Positions 7,483-16,900 of a stretch of DNA of 46,015 nt are shown here, piece after piece. The stretch lies in assembly GCA_001769505.1 (NCBI GenBank), contig MEOF01000001.1, positions 1 to 46,015 on the forward strand, given 5' to 3'. Origin of the DNA: Bacteroidetes bacterium GWF2_33_38. Lineage in GTDB: Bacteria > Bacteroidota > Bacteroidia > Bacteroidales > GWF2-33-38. The notes under the pieces are model-generated. The model saw only the letters and a list, made by a program, of their open reading frames with translations. It was not told the DNA's origin and did no database searches. How positions within the stretch are numbered: position 1 is the stretch's first letter; every line of letters starts with the position of its first letter. Both the position numbers and the translations under genes were made by a program.

Positions 7483-8178
7483 TTAATAAGGTATTATGGT
7501 TAACCCGATTGACACGGGGGTGATGTTTTGTCCTTTATTTTTTTCAAAAAGACCCGTGAGTGAGTAATATCCATTTATAAAAAATTTCCCATATCCAATT
7601 CTTGCCGTGAATCCGTAACGGTAAGGAGTTAGATTTTTAACATGATAATTTTTATATTTAACGATATTGCCACTTCCATTTAAATCTTCGCCATGATATT
7701 TAGTATGATTTCCTATCAGTACTCCAGCTTTAAAACCAAGACTTACTTTAAAGCTACGTCCGCGTTTATTCGCATTTGACATAAATCGAAACTCAATGGG
7801 TATATCAAGATAAGTTGTTGTGAGTTTGTTGTTTTTATAGTCAATTGAATCGGGAATGAGTGCATAAAAGCTGATGTCGTTAGTGTCGGTTGGATAAGCA
7901 TTGGTCTTTATATTGCTTGCCCCGAATCCTATACCCGAAGCTAAACTTAAGTGCGAGTGTGTTCCTATTAATGGGAACATGAGATAAATATTTGAACTAA
8001 CAGGAAATATTTTAAGTTTAATCTCCTCAGGAACTTCAAGCCAATAATCGTAGTTAATTTCATATACTATTTGGTCTGGGTCGAAGTACTTTTCTGCCTT
8101 TATGGTATCGTTATTTTGTGAGAATAGTTTTAATACCGACAAGTTCAGAAATATGAATATGTAAAAATGTTTTTTCAC
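7483..8178 (-). CDS. Outer-membrane beta-barrel protein (porin-like)
   Basis: A 231-aa protein starting with GTG at 8178, placed there because the signal peptide (KKHFYIFIFLNLSVLKLFSQ) begins immediately. The rest alternates short amphipathic strands, with the TTYLDIPIEFRF motif and a C-terminal pattern (RIGYGKFFINGYYSL, then PVSIGLTIIPY) typical of the Bacteroidota eight-stranded outer-membrane beta-barrel family (PF13568 type, PorT-like). Substrate and role are unknown. It heads the operon with the DUF2147 protein and comF. Confidence 0.75.
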   Translation of the reverse strand: MKKHFYIFIFLNLSVLKLFSQNNDTIKAEKYFDPDQIVYEINYDYWLEVPEEIKLKIFPVSSNIYLMFPLIGTHSHLSLASGIGFGASNIKTNAYPTDTNDISFYALIPDSIDYKNNKLTTTYLDIPIEFRFMSNANKRGRSFKVSLGFKAGVLIGNHTKYHGEDLNGSGNIVKYKNYHVKNLTPYRYGFTARIGYGKFFINGYYSLTGLFEKNKGQNITPVSIGLTIIPY

Positions 8179-8279
8179 AAAATGAATTTTAGTAAAGATA
8201 CAAAGATTCGCTAAAAGTGTAATTTTTGAATTAAATAATTGGTCAAATTTTTTAATTCAAACTCAAACATCTTTGATAT

Positions 8280-8313
8280 TTTGTTTTTGACGTCATTTGA
8301 ATTTGTATTTTTG
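8280..8313 (+). promoter_or_regulatory. Promoter for the MORN-repeat gene
   Basis: TTTG at 8280-8283 and TATTTTTG at 8306-8313, with a 22-base spacer, match the Bacteroidota consensus. They place transcription about 40 bases before the ATG at 8356. Confidence 0.55.
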
Positions 8314-8355
8314 TATATATTTACTCGTCGAACGCACAATAATAAAAATGAATTT

Positions 8356-10119
8356 ATGATGGTCAAAAATCTCGTAGTATTGATTGTTTTATTACTATTT
8401 ACATCTCAAGTTTTTTCGCAAACAACACCGATTACATTTGAAGAAAAATGGATAGATGGAAAAAAATACATAACTGAATATTGGAAAAACGGAAACAAAA
8501 AACGAGAAGGAGCGATGAATCTTGTTGGTAAAGAACATGGAATATGGTCGATTTGGGATAAAGATGGAAAACTGCAACAAACTACGGAATATAGAAATGG
8601 AATTCTACACGGAAAATTAACGTATTTCTACGAAAATGCTCAAAAACAAACCGAAGTTGATTTTGTCGACGGTTTTTTAAATGGGAAATATCTCGAGTGG
8701 TACGATAACGGAAACACAAAAATATCAGGACAATATAAAAATGCGGTTAAAGATAGCGCTTGGACATATTGGTATAAGCATGGGAAAATGCAAAAAGAAG
8801 TTCTCTTTTTCAACAACGATTCAGTCATAATAAATTATTGGGACTTAAAAGGAGATCAAACAGTTGCAAACAAAAACGGGAAAATTGTCGATTTTTATTC
8901 AAATGGAAATTTAAAAGAAAAAGGCGAAATAACGAATGGAAAAGAATCGGGAGAATGGATTTTTCAATATTCAAACGGAAAACTTCTTTCGCAAGGAAAT
9001 TATAAAAACGGACTGCGAACTGGGTATTGGGAATCGTTTTACGACGATGGCGGTAAAAAAAGTCAAATGAATTACGAGAATGGCAAAAACGTAATGTGGT
9101 ATAGAAACGGAAAAAAACAATTTGAAGGAAATATAAAAAATAGTAAAAAAGATGGCGAATGGAAATTTTGGTCAGCCGAAGGAAATCTCAATTTAACCGA
9201 AATGTACAAAGACGATCTGCTAAATGGTATATCCGTTCGATATTTTGCCAATGAAAATAAAGAAGCTGAAATAAATTTTATAGATAATTTGAAAAATGGA
9301 AAAGCAATTTGGTGGCTCGAAAATGGAAAAAAAGACATTGAAGGTAATTTCAAAAACGATATTCAAGACGGTTTATGGACATATTGGAGAACCGATGGAA
9401 AGAAGGGAAACGAAGGCTTGTATAGCAATGGGGAAATGAATGGAAAATGGACTTGGTGGTATGCAAACGGGAAAATATGGAAAGAAGGAAACTACACTTC
9501 GGGGGTTAAGTCTGGATTATGGATTGTATATTACGAAAATGGGCAAAAAGACCACGAAGGAACCTTTATAAATGGAAAAGAAAATGGCTTGTGGACTTCA
9601 TTTTACGAAACAGGCAAAAAGAAAATGGAAGGAAATTTTGTAAATGGAATCATGAATGGAGTTTGGGTTTCGTGGTTTGAAAACGGAAAAAAAGAGTATG
9701 AAATTACCTATAAAAATAATGTAAAAGAAGGCAAATCAACCTATTGGCACGAAAATGGAAATTTGCGATTAATCGAGACGTATAAAGATACATTACGAAA
9801 CGGCGAATATGCTACGTATTTTGATAATGGATTCTTAAATATAAAAGGCGAATATTTAAAAGATAAAAAAACAAATATTTGGGAGTTTTACGATAATCGC
9901 GGAGCGAAATTGCGAACCGAGCAATATTTTAATGGACGTCCTGATGGAAAATGGCAAAGTTGGTATAACATTGGCACAATCGAAAGCGAAATAGATTACA
10001 AAAATGGATTAAAAAATGGCAAAGTAGTTTATTTTTCAAAAAAAGGAGAAATTATTTACGAAGCCACCTATAAAAATAATAAACTCGAAAAAACAATTGT
10101 TGACAATCGAAAAGAATAG
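8356..10119 (+). CDS. Secreted MORN-repeat protein (about 22 repeats)
   Basis: A 587-aa protein from the ATG at 8356; the frame extends upstream to 8239, but the signal peptide (VKNLVVLIVLLLFTSQVFSQ) and the promoter favour 8356 or 8359. After a short leader it is made almost entirely of about 22 units of 23-24 residues with the pattern G-x-W-x-x-W/Y-x-x-N-G-K-x-x-E-G-x-Y-x-x-G, the MORN-2 variant found in YwqK-like proteins. Such repeats form extended beta-meanders; function is usually unknown. The regular units suggest growth by tandem duplication. Its stop codon directly abuts the stop codon of the converging gene at 10120, with no bases between. Confidence 0.85.
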   Translation: MMVKNLVVLIVLLLFTSQVFSQTTPITFEEKWIDGKKYITEYWKNGNKKREGAMNLVGKEHGIWSIWDKDGKLQQTTEYRNGILHGKLTYFYENAQKQTEVDFVDGFLNGKYLEWYDNGNTKISGQYKNAVKDSAWTYWYKHGKMQKEVLFFNNDSVIINYWDLKGDQTVANKNGKIVDFYSNGNLKEKGEITNGKESGEWIFQYSNGKLLSQGNYKNGLRTGYWESFYDDGGKKSQMNYENGKNVMWYRNGKKQFEGNIKNSKKDGEWKFWSAEGNLNLTEMYKDDLLNGISVRYFANENKEAEINFIDNLKNGKAIWWLENGKKDIEGNFKNDIQDGLWTYWRTDGKKGNEGLYSNGEMNGKWTWWYANGKIWKEGNYTSGVKSGLWIVYYENGQKDHEGTFINGKENGLWTSFYETGKKKMEGNFVNGIMNGVWVSWFENGKKEYEITYKNNVKEGKSTYWHENGNLRLIETYKDTLRNGEYATYFDNGFLNIKGEYLKDKKTNIWEFYDNRGAKLRTEQYFNGRPDGKWQSWYNIGTIESEIDYKNGLKNGKVVYFSKKGEIIYEATYKNNKLEKTIVDNRKE

Positions 10120-10875
10120 TTAATCAACATCTATTACAATTTCTTCTCCTCCAATAAAATTTTGATTTTCGTCTTTTAATATAAAAGCTAAAGAGTATTT
10201 TCCTTTTTTTAATTCTTGGTTTAGTCCAAATTCAACAACTCGGTTTGACATTGGCAAAAACTCGGTTGAAATGTTTTTTATTTCAACTTCTTCAAGCGTA
10301 ATCAAATTTGTAGCAACAATCAATATATTGAATCGCTGAAAATATAAATTTGTATTTTCAACTTTTACCGAATACTTTTTGTTTTTGCATTCAATTTTCG
10401 ATAAATTGAAGGAAATCTCATTGTTTTTGGAATTGTTGCAATATAATTTAACGGCTATTTGAGGAAAAATTCTGATTTGACTCGAATCAAGTTTAAGACT
10501 CTCATTGCTTAAAATCGGTTTAACAACTAACATTCCCCAACGCAAAATTGAATCATAATTGTTGTATTGAACCGAAACCGACGCCATTGAATTTGCTTCT
10601 ATATTTATTAAGGCAGGAATGAAACTTATCTCGTCGAAACAAGAGTTTTTGTGTGCATTACTGGGCAAGAAATTCAGCGTTCCAAGCGTATCTTTTTCAT
10701 AATCTTTATAAAAAATTCCGAATTGATTTTTTTTGTCACTTTTGTTATAAATATTAATAATTCCGGTTGTTGTTGTACTATCGAAAAATAATTTCATCGG
10801 CTTAACTTCAAATTCTTGTGAAAATGAATATAGTTGATAAAGCAACAATGAAAAAGCAATCAATAAAACTCTCAT
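10120..10875 (-). CDS. PapD-like periplasmic protein (fimbrial-chaperone fold)
   Basis: A 251-aa protein with a signal peptide (VLLIAFSLLLYQLYSFSQ). The N-terminal domain looks like the first immunoglobulin-like domain of PapD-type chaperones: FEVKPMKLFFD, GIINIYNKS, ALINIEANSMASVSV and WGMLVVKP. A second beta-rich domain follows (YSVKVENTNLYFQRFNILI ... GKYSLAFILKD). It is divergent from a small secreted protein at 10983, a layout common to surface-fibre subunits and their chaperones. Assembly of a pilus-like structure is inferred; no usher is visible nearby. Confidence 0.55.
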   Translation of the reverse strand: MRVLLIAFSLLLYQLYSFSQEFEVKPMKLFFDSTTTTGIINIYNKSDKKNQFGIFYKDYEKDTLGTLNFLPSNAHKNSCFDEISFIPALINIEANSMASVSVQYNNYDSILRWGMLVVKPILSNESLKLDSSQIRIFPQIAVKLYCNNSKNNEISFNLSKIECKNKKYSVKVENTNLYFQRFNILIVATNLITLEEVEIKNISTEFLPMSNRVVEFGLNQELKKGKYSLAFILKDENQNFIGGEEIVIDVD

Positions 10876-10955
10876 TCTTTAATTTTTAATCAAGCAAATA
10901 TCGCTACATAAATTAATTTTACTTGTATATTAAGCAATATATAAATAAAAAATAT

Positions 10956-10963
10956 TATTTTTG
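10956..10963 (+). promoter_or_regulatory. -7 element of the small secreted protein gene
   Basis: TATTTTTG matches the TAnnTTTG consensus 19 bases before the ATG at 10983. No convincing -33 TTG lies at the usual distance, so only the -7 half is supported. Confidence 0.4.
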
Positions 10964-10982
10964 ATTTCCACAAATAAAGATA

Positions 10983-11510
10983 ATGAAAAAAATAATTTAT
11001 ATAATTTCTTTCTTTCTTTTGATGTCAACTCCCATCTTGGCTCAACCACCTCTTCCAAGTCCGTCGGGTAGCATTGTAATCTTGTCGGGCGGAAATGTTG
11101 TTTTTAATTTTACAAGTTTGAACAAATACGTAAACGGGATTACTCTTACCGAATGGACAAAATTGGCAATTAAATACGATTCAGATGGTGGAGGAACTCA
11201 TTGGAGATTAGCAGTTCGGGCAACAACTGCTAATTTTGAAGGCGATGGAGGAAGCCTTATGGACTTAGATGTTTTAGAGCTTACTGCCGTTGATGGTGGT
11301 GGAAATAATAATTTAATTGGATTGTTAGAACCAACGATAGAGTTGGCTTTTATTGATCAAGATTTAGTGTCGGGAGTTACACCTGACGGAACTGCTCTTG
11401 ACGATAATTTGGTTAATATTACTTATGAGTGCGGCATTACAAATCCTGTTATTGACTTTGTGCCAGACTATTACAATGTTGATATAGAAATTACCCTCTA
11501 CGAGGATTAG
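10983..11510 (+). CDS. Small secreted beta-rich protein, possible fibre subunit
   Basis: A 175-aa protein with a clear signal peptide (KKIIYIISFFLLMSTPILA) followed by a proline-rich QPPLPSPSG segment. The mature part is acidic, rich in Gly, Asp, Val and Thr, with alternating beta pattern and almost no Cys (one). It ends YYNVDIEITLYED, a C-terminal strand that could serve as an assembly strand. It shares a 107-bp intergenic region with the PapD-like gene, which suggests a subunit/chaperone pair. I do not recognise the family. Confidence 0.6.
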   Translation: MKKIIYIISFFLLMSTPILAQPPLPSPSGSIVILSGGNVVFNFTSLNKYVNGITLTEWTKLAIKYDSDGGGTHWRLAVRATTANFEGDGGSLMDLDVLELTAVDGGGNNNLIGLLEPTIELAFIDQDLVSGVTPDGTALDDNLVNITYECGITNPVIDFVPDYYNVDIEITLYED

Positions 11511-11655
11511 TTTCTCCACGATTTTAAAGAATATAAGCCTGATCAATCAGTTTAAATTTATATTGCGAATATCCCAAGATTATTTTTAGACATTTATTTT
11601 TGCATCTTGAAGATTTCTTCAAGAATAAAATAACCGAATTTGTTTGGTTTGGATT

Positions 11656-11801
11656 ATACCAATTCTATTTCCATATGACACATATTTGATTTTTTAGATT
11701 CCCTTTTTCAAGGGAATGTGCCTCAAAAAATTACCACATACCAGCAAAAGCGGGGATCTTATTATTAAATTGTGTCGGTCACATTGAATCGTAATTGGTA
11801 T
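11656..11801. mobile_element. MITE-like element, copy 2
   Basis: A 146-bp element with termini ATACCAATT and AATTGGTAT and the same internal hairpin as the copy at 6200-6345. Both copies are flanked by TTA on each side if the element is trimmed by one base, so a short AT target duplication is possible. It fills most of the 358-bp gap 11511-11868, which otherwise holds only a hairpin at 11815-11840. Confidence 0.8.
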
Positions 11802-11814
11802 TAAAGCAAAACAA

Positions 11815-11840
11815 GCATACAGAACGAAGTGAAAGTATGC
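11815..11840 (-). terminator. Hairpin after the TonB operon
   Basis: GCATAC (11815-11820) and GTATGC (11835-11840) form a stem around a 14-base loop, 28 bases beyond the stop of the TonB gene. On the minus strand it is followed by TTGTTTTGC, a weak T-run. It is a candidate terminator of the exbB-exbD-tonB operon. Confidence 0.4.
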
Positions 11841-11868
11841 GACATTTTGATGTTTAATCAGTATTATA

Positions 11869-12666
11869 CTATTGAAGAATAAAATGGTAGGTTATAGTTC
11901 CTTTTTGTTCTTCGGGAGCATCTGCTTTTTTTGTGAATTTTGTTTTCTCTGCGGCTTTTTTGGCGGCAGCCCAAAGAGTTTTATCGGTGGTTGTTGAGCC
12001 TTTAACTCCTGGAATAGCTTTAACAACTACTCCGAACCTGTCAACAGTAACATCAACCACAACTTTACCTTCTTCCTGCGAATTATATTCGGGTTTTGGT
12101 AATGCCTCAGGCTTACGACCTGATAAATTAAACGAAATCCCATTTCCGGTTCCTGCTCCTCCATCTCCTCTATCGTTTCCTCCATTCAAGCTACCTTGAT
12201 TGCCGTTTCCTCCAGTATTTCCATCGCTATTTCCGGCTCCATTTCCGCTATTTCCATTTCCTGTGCCATTACCCGGAAAAAGTGCGTTTGTATTAACCTG
12301 TTGTTCTTTTACAACTTGGGTTTGATTTTGTTTTTCAACATTTGTTGTGGAGTTTGTTTCGTTGGTTTTGTTTTTAATGGAAACAGCGTTTTCAAAATTT
12401 TGAGTTAATGTAGGTGTTTCGCTTCCTGTTTTTTCGTTTGTTGAATTTGCTTCTTGAAACTCTTGCTCCGAGCTTGCTGCTGATTGACCAGTTTCGACCA
12501 ATCCTTGTCCCAATTCTTCGTAGCCAAAATTAATTTCCATTCCTTGTTCTGCCGGTAAAGGAAGAGGAACTGAAAATCCAAAAAATAAAAGCAAGGCAAT
12601 CAATCCTGCGTGAAACAATACGGCTCCAACAATACCACTTACTTTATATTTTGTGTTCGATTCCAT
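11869..12666 (-). CDS. TonB-family energy transducer
   Basis: A 265-aa inner-membrane-anchored protein. One transmembrane helix lies near the N-terminus (GIVGAVLFHAGLIALLLFFG, about 10-29). A long spacer follows, Gln/Asn/Thr-rich and then Gly/Asn-rich (about 130-175) instead of the usual Pro/Lys-rich one. The C-terminal TonB-like domain has GKVVVDVTVDRFGVVVKA and ends GTITYHFILQ. TonB passes the proton-motive energy gathered by ExbB/ExbD to outer-membrane receptors. It is the last gene of an exbB-exbD-tonB operon; its ATG overlaps the exbD stop (TAATG), indicating translational coupling. The low-complexity spacer may vary in length between strains. Confidence 0.85.
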   Translation of the reverse strand: MESNTKYKVSGIVGAVLFHAGLIALLLFFGFSVPLPLPAEQGMEINFGYEELGQGLVETGQSAASSEQEFQEANSTNEKTGSETPTLTQNFENAVSIKNKTNETNSTTNVEKQNQTQVVKEQQVNTNALFPGNGTGNGNSGNGAGNSDGNTGGNGNQGSLNGGNDRGDGGAGTGNGISFNLSGRKPEALPKPEYNSQEEGKVVVDVTVDRFGVVVKAIPGVKGSTTTDKTLWAAAKKAAEKTKFTKKADAPEEQKGTITYHFILQ

Positions 12667-13073
12667 TATTCAGCACTAGTTGCGAGAATCAGTTTATATT
12701 TATTGTTTTTTGCTATATTCATCACTTTCACAACTTCCTCAATCGGAACTGATTTTTCGGCATGAAGCGAAATTGTCGGGGCGTCCTCATCATTGATAAC
12801 TCGTCCTACTTTTTGTTGTAAAAACTGTTCTAAATTATCAAACCCAACAGCTTGTGTTTCTACATAAAATTGTAAATCTTGTGTTATCGAAACAGTTGTA
12901 ATCGGTTTGTTTGCTTGAGTTTGACTATTGCTTTTCGGCAACAGTAGTTTTAATGCGTTTGGAGAAATCAAGGTCGAAGTTATCATGAAAAAAATAAGCA
13001 AAAGAAATACAAGGTCAGACATGGTTGCCGAACTAAATTCAAGACTTATTTTATTTTTTCGCTTAATTGACAT
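12666..13073 (-). CDS. exbD: ExbD/TolR-family biopolymer transport protein
   Basis: A 135-aa protein with a basic N-terminus (MSIKRKNKISLEFSSATM), a single transmembrane helix beginning SDLVFLLLIFFMITST, which carries the conserved Asp of the family (D20), and a periplasmic domain ending KNNKYKLILATSAE. It forms the proton channel with ExbB. It lies 5 bp downstream of exbB and overlaps the TonB start codon by one base. Confidence 0.9.
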   Translation of the reverse strand: MSIKRKNKISLEFSSATMSDLVFLLLIFFMITSTLISPNALKLLLPKSNSQTQANKPITTVSITQDLQFYVETQAVGFDNLEQFLQQKVGRVINDEDAPTISLHAEKSVPIEEVVKVMNIAKNNKYKLILATSAE

Positions 13074-13078
13074 AACGA

Positions 13079-13783
13079 TTATTTTACTGGTTCGTTCAAT
13101 AAATCCATAAATTCGGTTGTTCGTGCTTCTAACATATTTACAATGTGTTCGACTCGTGCAACTAAGTAATTATAAGCCAAATATGCCATAATTCCAACAA
13201 TCAAACCGGCAACGGTTGTAACCATTGCTTCGTAAATTCCACTTGATAATAAGGTTATATCGATGTTGTTTCCGGCACTTGCCATGTTATAAAATGCTCG
13301 AATCATTCCGGTTACTGTTCCCAAAAAACCTAACATTGGTGCTGCTCCAGCTGATGTAGCCAAAAAAGCGAATCCTTTTTCAAGTTTTGCGACTTCAATT
13401 TTACCTACATTTTCGATTGCTGTATTTACGTCGTTTAAAGGTCTGCCTAATCGACGAATTCCTTTTTCAATCATTCTTGCCAAAGGCGTATTTTGTGATT
13501 TGCAAATCGTTAAAGCACTTTCAATTTTTCCGTCAAGAATATATTCTTTTATGTTATTCATAAAATTCGCATCTTCTTTTCGTGCATTTTTAATGGCAAT
13601 TGAGCGTTCAACCAAAATATAAATTGAAATAATAGACAGAAGAATAATGGGAATCATTATCCATCCCCCTTTTATTGCCAAATCCATAAGAGAAAGACTC
13701 ATTTCTTTTGCTGCCTCAGCTTTTTCGGGAGTTGTTACAGCTGATGTGCCCACATTTATTTGTAATAATTGAAATAATAACAT
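13079..13783 (-). CDS. exbB: ExbB/MotA/TolQ-family proton channel protein
   Basis: A 234-aa protein with three transmembrane segments (about 39-59, 130-160 and 180-202). The conserved core is SAGAAPMLGFLGTVTGMIRAF, and GIYEAMVTTVAGLIVGIMAYLAYN forms the last helix. With ExbD it converts proton flow into work for TonB. It is the first gene of the operon. The 216-bp region shared with leuS should hold its promoter; TATCTTCG on the minus strand, about 37 bases before the ATG, is a one-mismatch -7 candidate. Confidence 0.92.
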   Translation of the reverse strand: MLLFQLLQINVGTSAVTTPEKAEAAKEMSLSLMDLAIKGGWIMIPIILLSIISIYILVERSIAIKNARKEDANFMNNIKEYILDGKIESALTICKSQNTPLARMIEKGIRRLGRPLNDVNTAIENVGKIEVAKLEKGFAFLATSAGAAPMLGFLGTVTGMIRAFYNMASAGNNIDITLLSSGIYEAMVTTVAGLIVGIMAYLAYNYLVARVEHIVNMLEARTTEFMDLLNEPVK

Positions 13784-13999
13784 AGCGTTTCGTATTTTTA
13801 TTTAGATAAACGAAGATAGAGCCTATTATATTTTGTTATGAATCAACAAAAGTCTTTTTATCAACAAATTAGTGTTGATGATTTCTTGCATAATTAACAA
13901 CTGGTTTTCAATTCTAATTTCGTTTAAATACGAATTCTAAATCACGGTAATTTTTCTTAATTTCGCATTCTCAAATTTTAAAATCCAATCGTTCAAAAA

Positions 14000-16900
14000 A
14001 TGGAATATAATTTTACCGAAATCGAAAAAAACTGGCAAAAATTCTGGAGTGAAAACAAAACTTTTAAAGCCGAAGTTGACAAAAACAAACCAAAATTCTA
14101 CGTTTTAGATATGTTTCCTTATCCTTCTGGTGCTGGACTTCACGTTGGTCATCCACTTGGATATATTGCATCGGATATTTATTCTCGTTTCAAACGATTG
14201 AATGGTTTTAATGTTTTGCATCCAATGGGTTACGATGCTTTTGGTTTGCCAGCCGAACAATATGCAATCCAAACTGGTCAACATCCAGCAATTACAACCG
14301 ATGTAAACATAAAACGATATCGTCAACAATTAGATAAAATTGGATTTTCATACGATTGGGATCGTGAATTTCGCACTTGTGATGCCGATTATTACAAATG
14401 GACACAATGGGCTTTCACTCAAATGTTTAATCATTATTATGATAACAAAACAAATAAAGCCGAAAGCATTGAAAGTTTGATTTCCGAATTTGAAAAAAAT
14501 GGAAATTCAAATGTAAATGCAGTTTGTAGCGAACCCGAAATTTTTTCTGCATCAGAATGGAAACAAAAATCAGAAAACGAAAAACAAGAAATTTTGTTGA
14601 ATTACCGAATTGCATATTTGGCTGATACAATGGTAAATTGGTGTTCGGCTTTAGGAACAGTTTTGGCAAACGATGAAGTTAAAGATGGTTTGTCGGTTCG
14701 TGGCGGACATCCAGTTGAACAAAAGAAAATGCGTCAATGGAGTTTGCGAATTTCTGCTTATGCCGAAAGACTTTTAAATGGTTTAGATACCGTTGATTGG
14801 ACAGACTCGCTGAAAGAAATGCAAAGAAATTGGATTGGAAAATCGCAAGGAGCGGAAATACATTTTGACCTATCCCCAACCCTTTCCAAAGGAAAGGGAG
14901 CTAGACCCGAATATATGACAACCGACGCTCACACTTGGTTAGGAGTGAAAGAACACGTTGTTGAAAACAGAAAAAATTCAACAGAAGCCGAAGCTTTTTT
15001 ATGGAAAAATTTGAAAGGAAAAAAACTTGGATATAAAATTCGTCGACAACACGCAATTGATAAGTTTATTGCTGATTTTGTTTGTTTAGAAAAGAAAACT
15101 ATAATTGAAATTGATGGAATTTATCACGATTTTCAAAAAGAACAAGATGAACATCGAACTCAAATTTTAACAGAATTAGGATTTTCAGTAATTCGTTTTA
15201 AAAACGAAGAAGTTTTTGCAAATCCCGAAAAAGTTTTAGCAGAAATCAAATCATATTTGGACGCAAAAGTCCTCCCCTTCGGGGAGGATTTAGGTGGGGT
15301 CGGATTTACTATTTTCACAACTCGTCCTGACACAATTTTTGGTTGCACTTTTATGGTTTTAGCTCCTGAAAGTGAATTAGTTGATAAAGTTACAACTACG
15401 GAATATAAATCAGCAATTCAAGAATATATATTAGAAACAAAAAAACGCACCGAACGTGAACGTATGGCGGATGTGAAAAAGGTTTCAGGACAATTTACTG
15501 GAGCGTATGCGATAAATCCATTCACAAAAACCGAAATCCCAATTTACATTAGCGATTATGTTTTGGCTGGTTACGGAACTGGTGCAATTATGGCGGTTCC
15601 TGCTCACGATAGCAGAGATTTCAAATTTGCAAAACATTTTAATTTGCCAATAATTCAAGTTGTTGCAAAAGCTGGCGAAACCGAAACTGATCCTCAAACT
15701 TGGGAAGATTCGTACGACTCGAAAGATGGCGTTATGATAAATTCTGGCGTTATAACTGGAATGACAGTGAAAGATGCTGTTAATCACATTATTGATATTA
15801 TTGAAAACGAAGATTTAGGAACTCGAAAAGTGAATTATCGTTTGCGAGATGCAATTTTCAGCCGTCAAAGATATTGGGGCGAGCCATTTCCTGTTTATTT
15901 TAAAGATGGATTACCACAAGTTTTAGATTTGAAAAATTTGCCTTTAGAATTACCCGAAGTTGATAAATTTTTACCAACCGAAGATGGTCAACCACCACTT
16001 GGACGTGCAAAAAAATGGTCAACCGAAGAAGGTTTTCCGTTTGAATTGAGTACAATGCCTGGTTTTGCTGGTTCATCAGCATATTATTTGCGATATATGG
16101 ATCCAAAAAATGATAAAGAATTGGTTTCAAAAGATGCAAATAATTATTGGCAAGATGTTGATTTATACATTGGTGGAACCGAACACGCAACAGGTCATTT
16201 AATTTATTCACGTTTTTGGAATAAATTTTTGTTCGATTTGGGTTTGGTTTGCAAAGAAGAACCTTTCAAAAAATTGATAAATCAAGGAATGATACAAGGT
16301 CTGTCAGAATTTATTTGTACAATTTCAGGACACAAAATGGGAACTCAAAATATAACAACTTTATTTGATTTTTATTGGCTTAATGGAATTAAAAATATTG
16401 TAGATTGTAACGGAAATAATATTAATGCTGAAGTTTTTTATAGCGCAGAAATAGCAGAGGAAGCGTTTAATAATATTGCTGAAGTTACTGAAAAATGCAA
16501 GTTATTAAAATTTAATATTCCTATTTATTATACATCTAATCATAAATTAGTCGAATTTTCAAAATTTAAATTATGGAGAGATTTAGACTCGCCATCTACT
16601 TCTATTTTTGTATGCAAGAATGGATATTGGATTGTTAAAGGAAATTCTGTAGAATGGATTGGAGACCAAAATATTAAAGGAGATTTTCATACAATTCCCG
16701 TAGTGGAAAAAATGTCAAAATCAAAATATAATGTTGTTTCACCTGATAACAACTATGATAGTGAAGGAAATCTTATTCAAGAAGGAGTAATTGAAAAATA
16801 CGGAGCCGACACATTGCGTTTGTACGAAATGTTTTTAGGTCCATTAGAACAATCAAAACCTTGGGACACTCAAGGAATTGATGGAGTTCACCGATTTTTG

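Noticed and set aside
8640-9353. Antisense ORFs within the MORN gene, leuS and the RND pump
   Set aside because: They are shadows of strongly supported genes, with no start signals and no recognisable protein pattern.
14874-15299. Intein in LeuRS
   Set aside because: No splice-junction residues (Cys/Ser at the start, His-Asn at the end) are present and the domain is DUF559, not a Hint or LAGLIDADG fold. The insert should stay in the protein.
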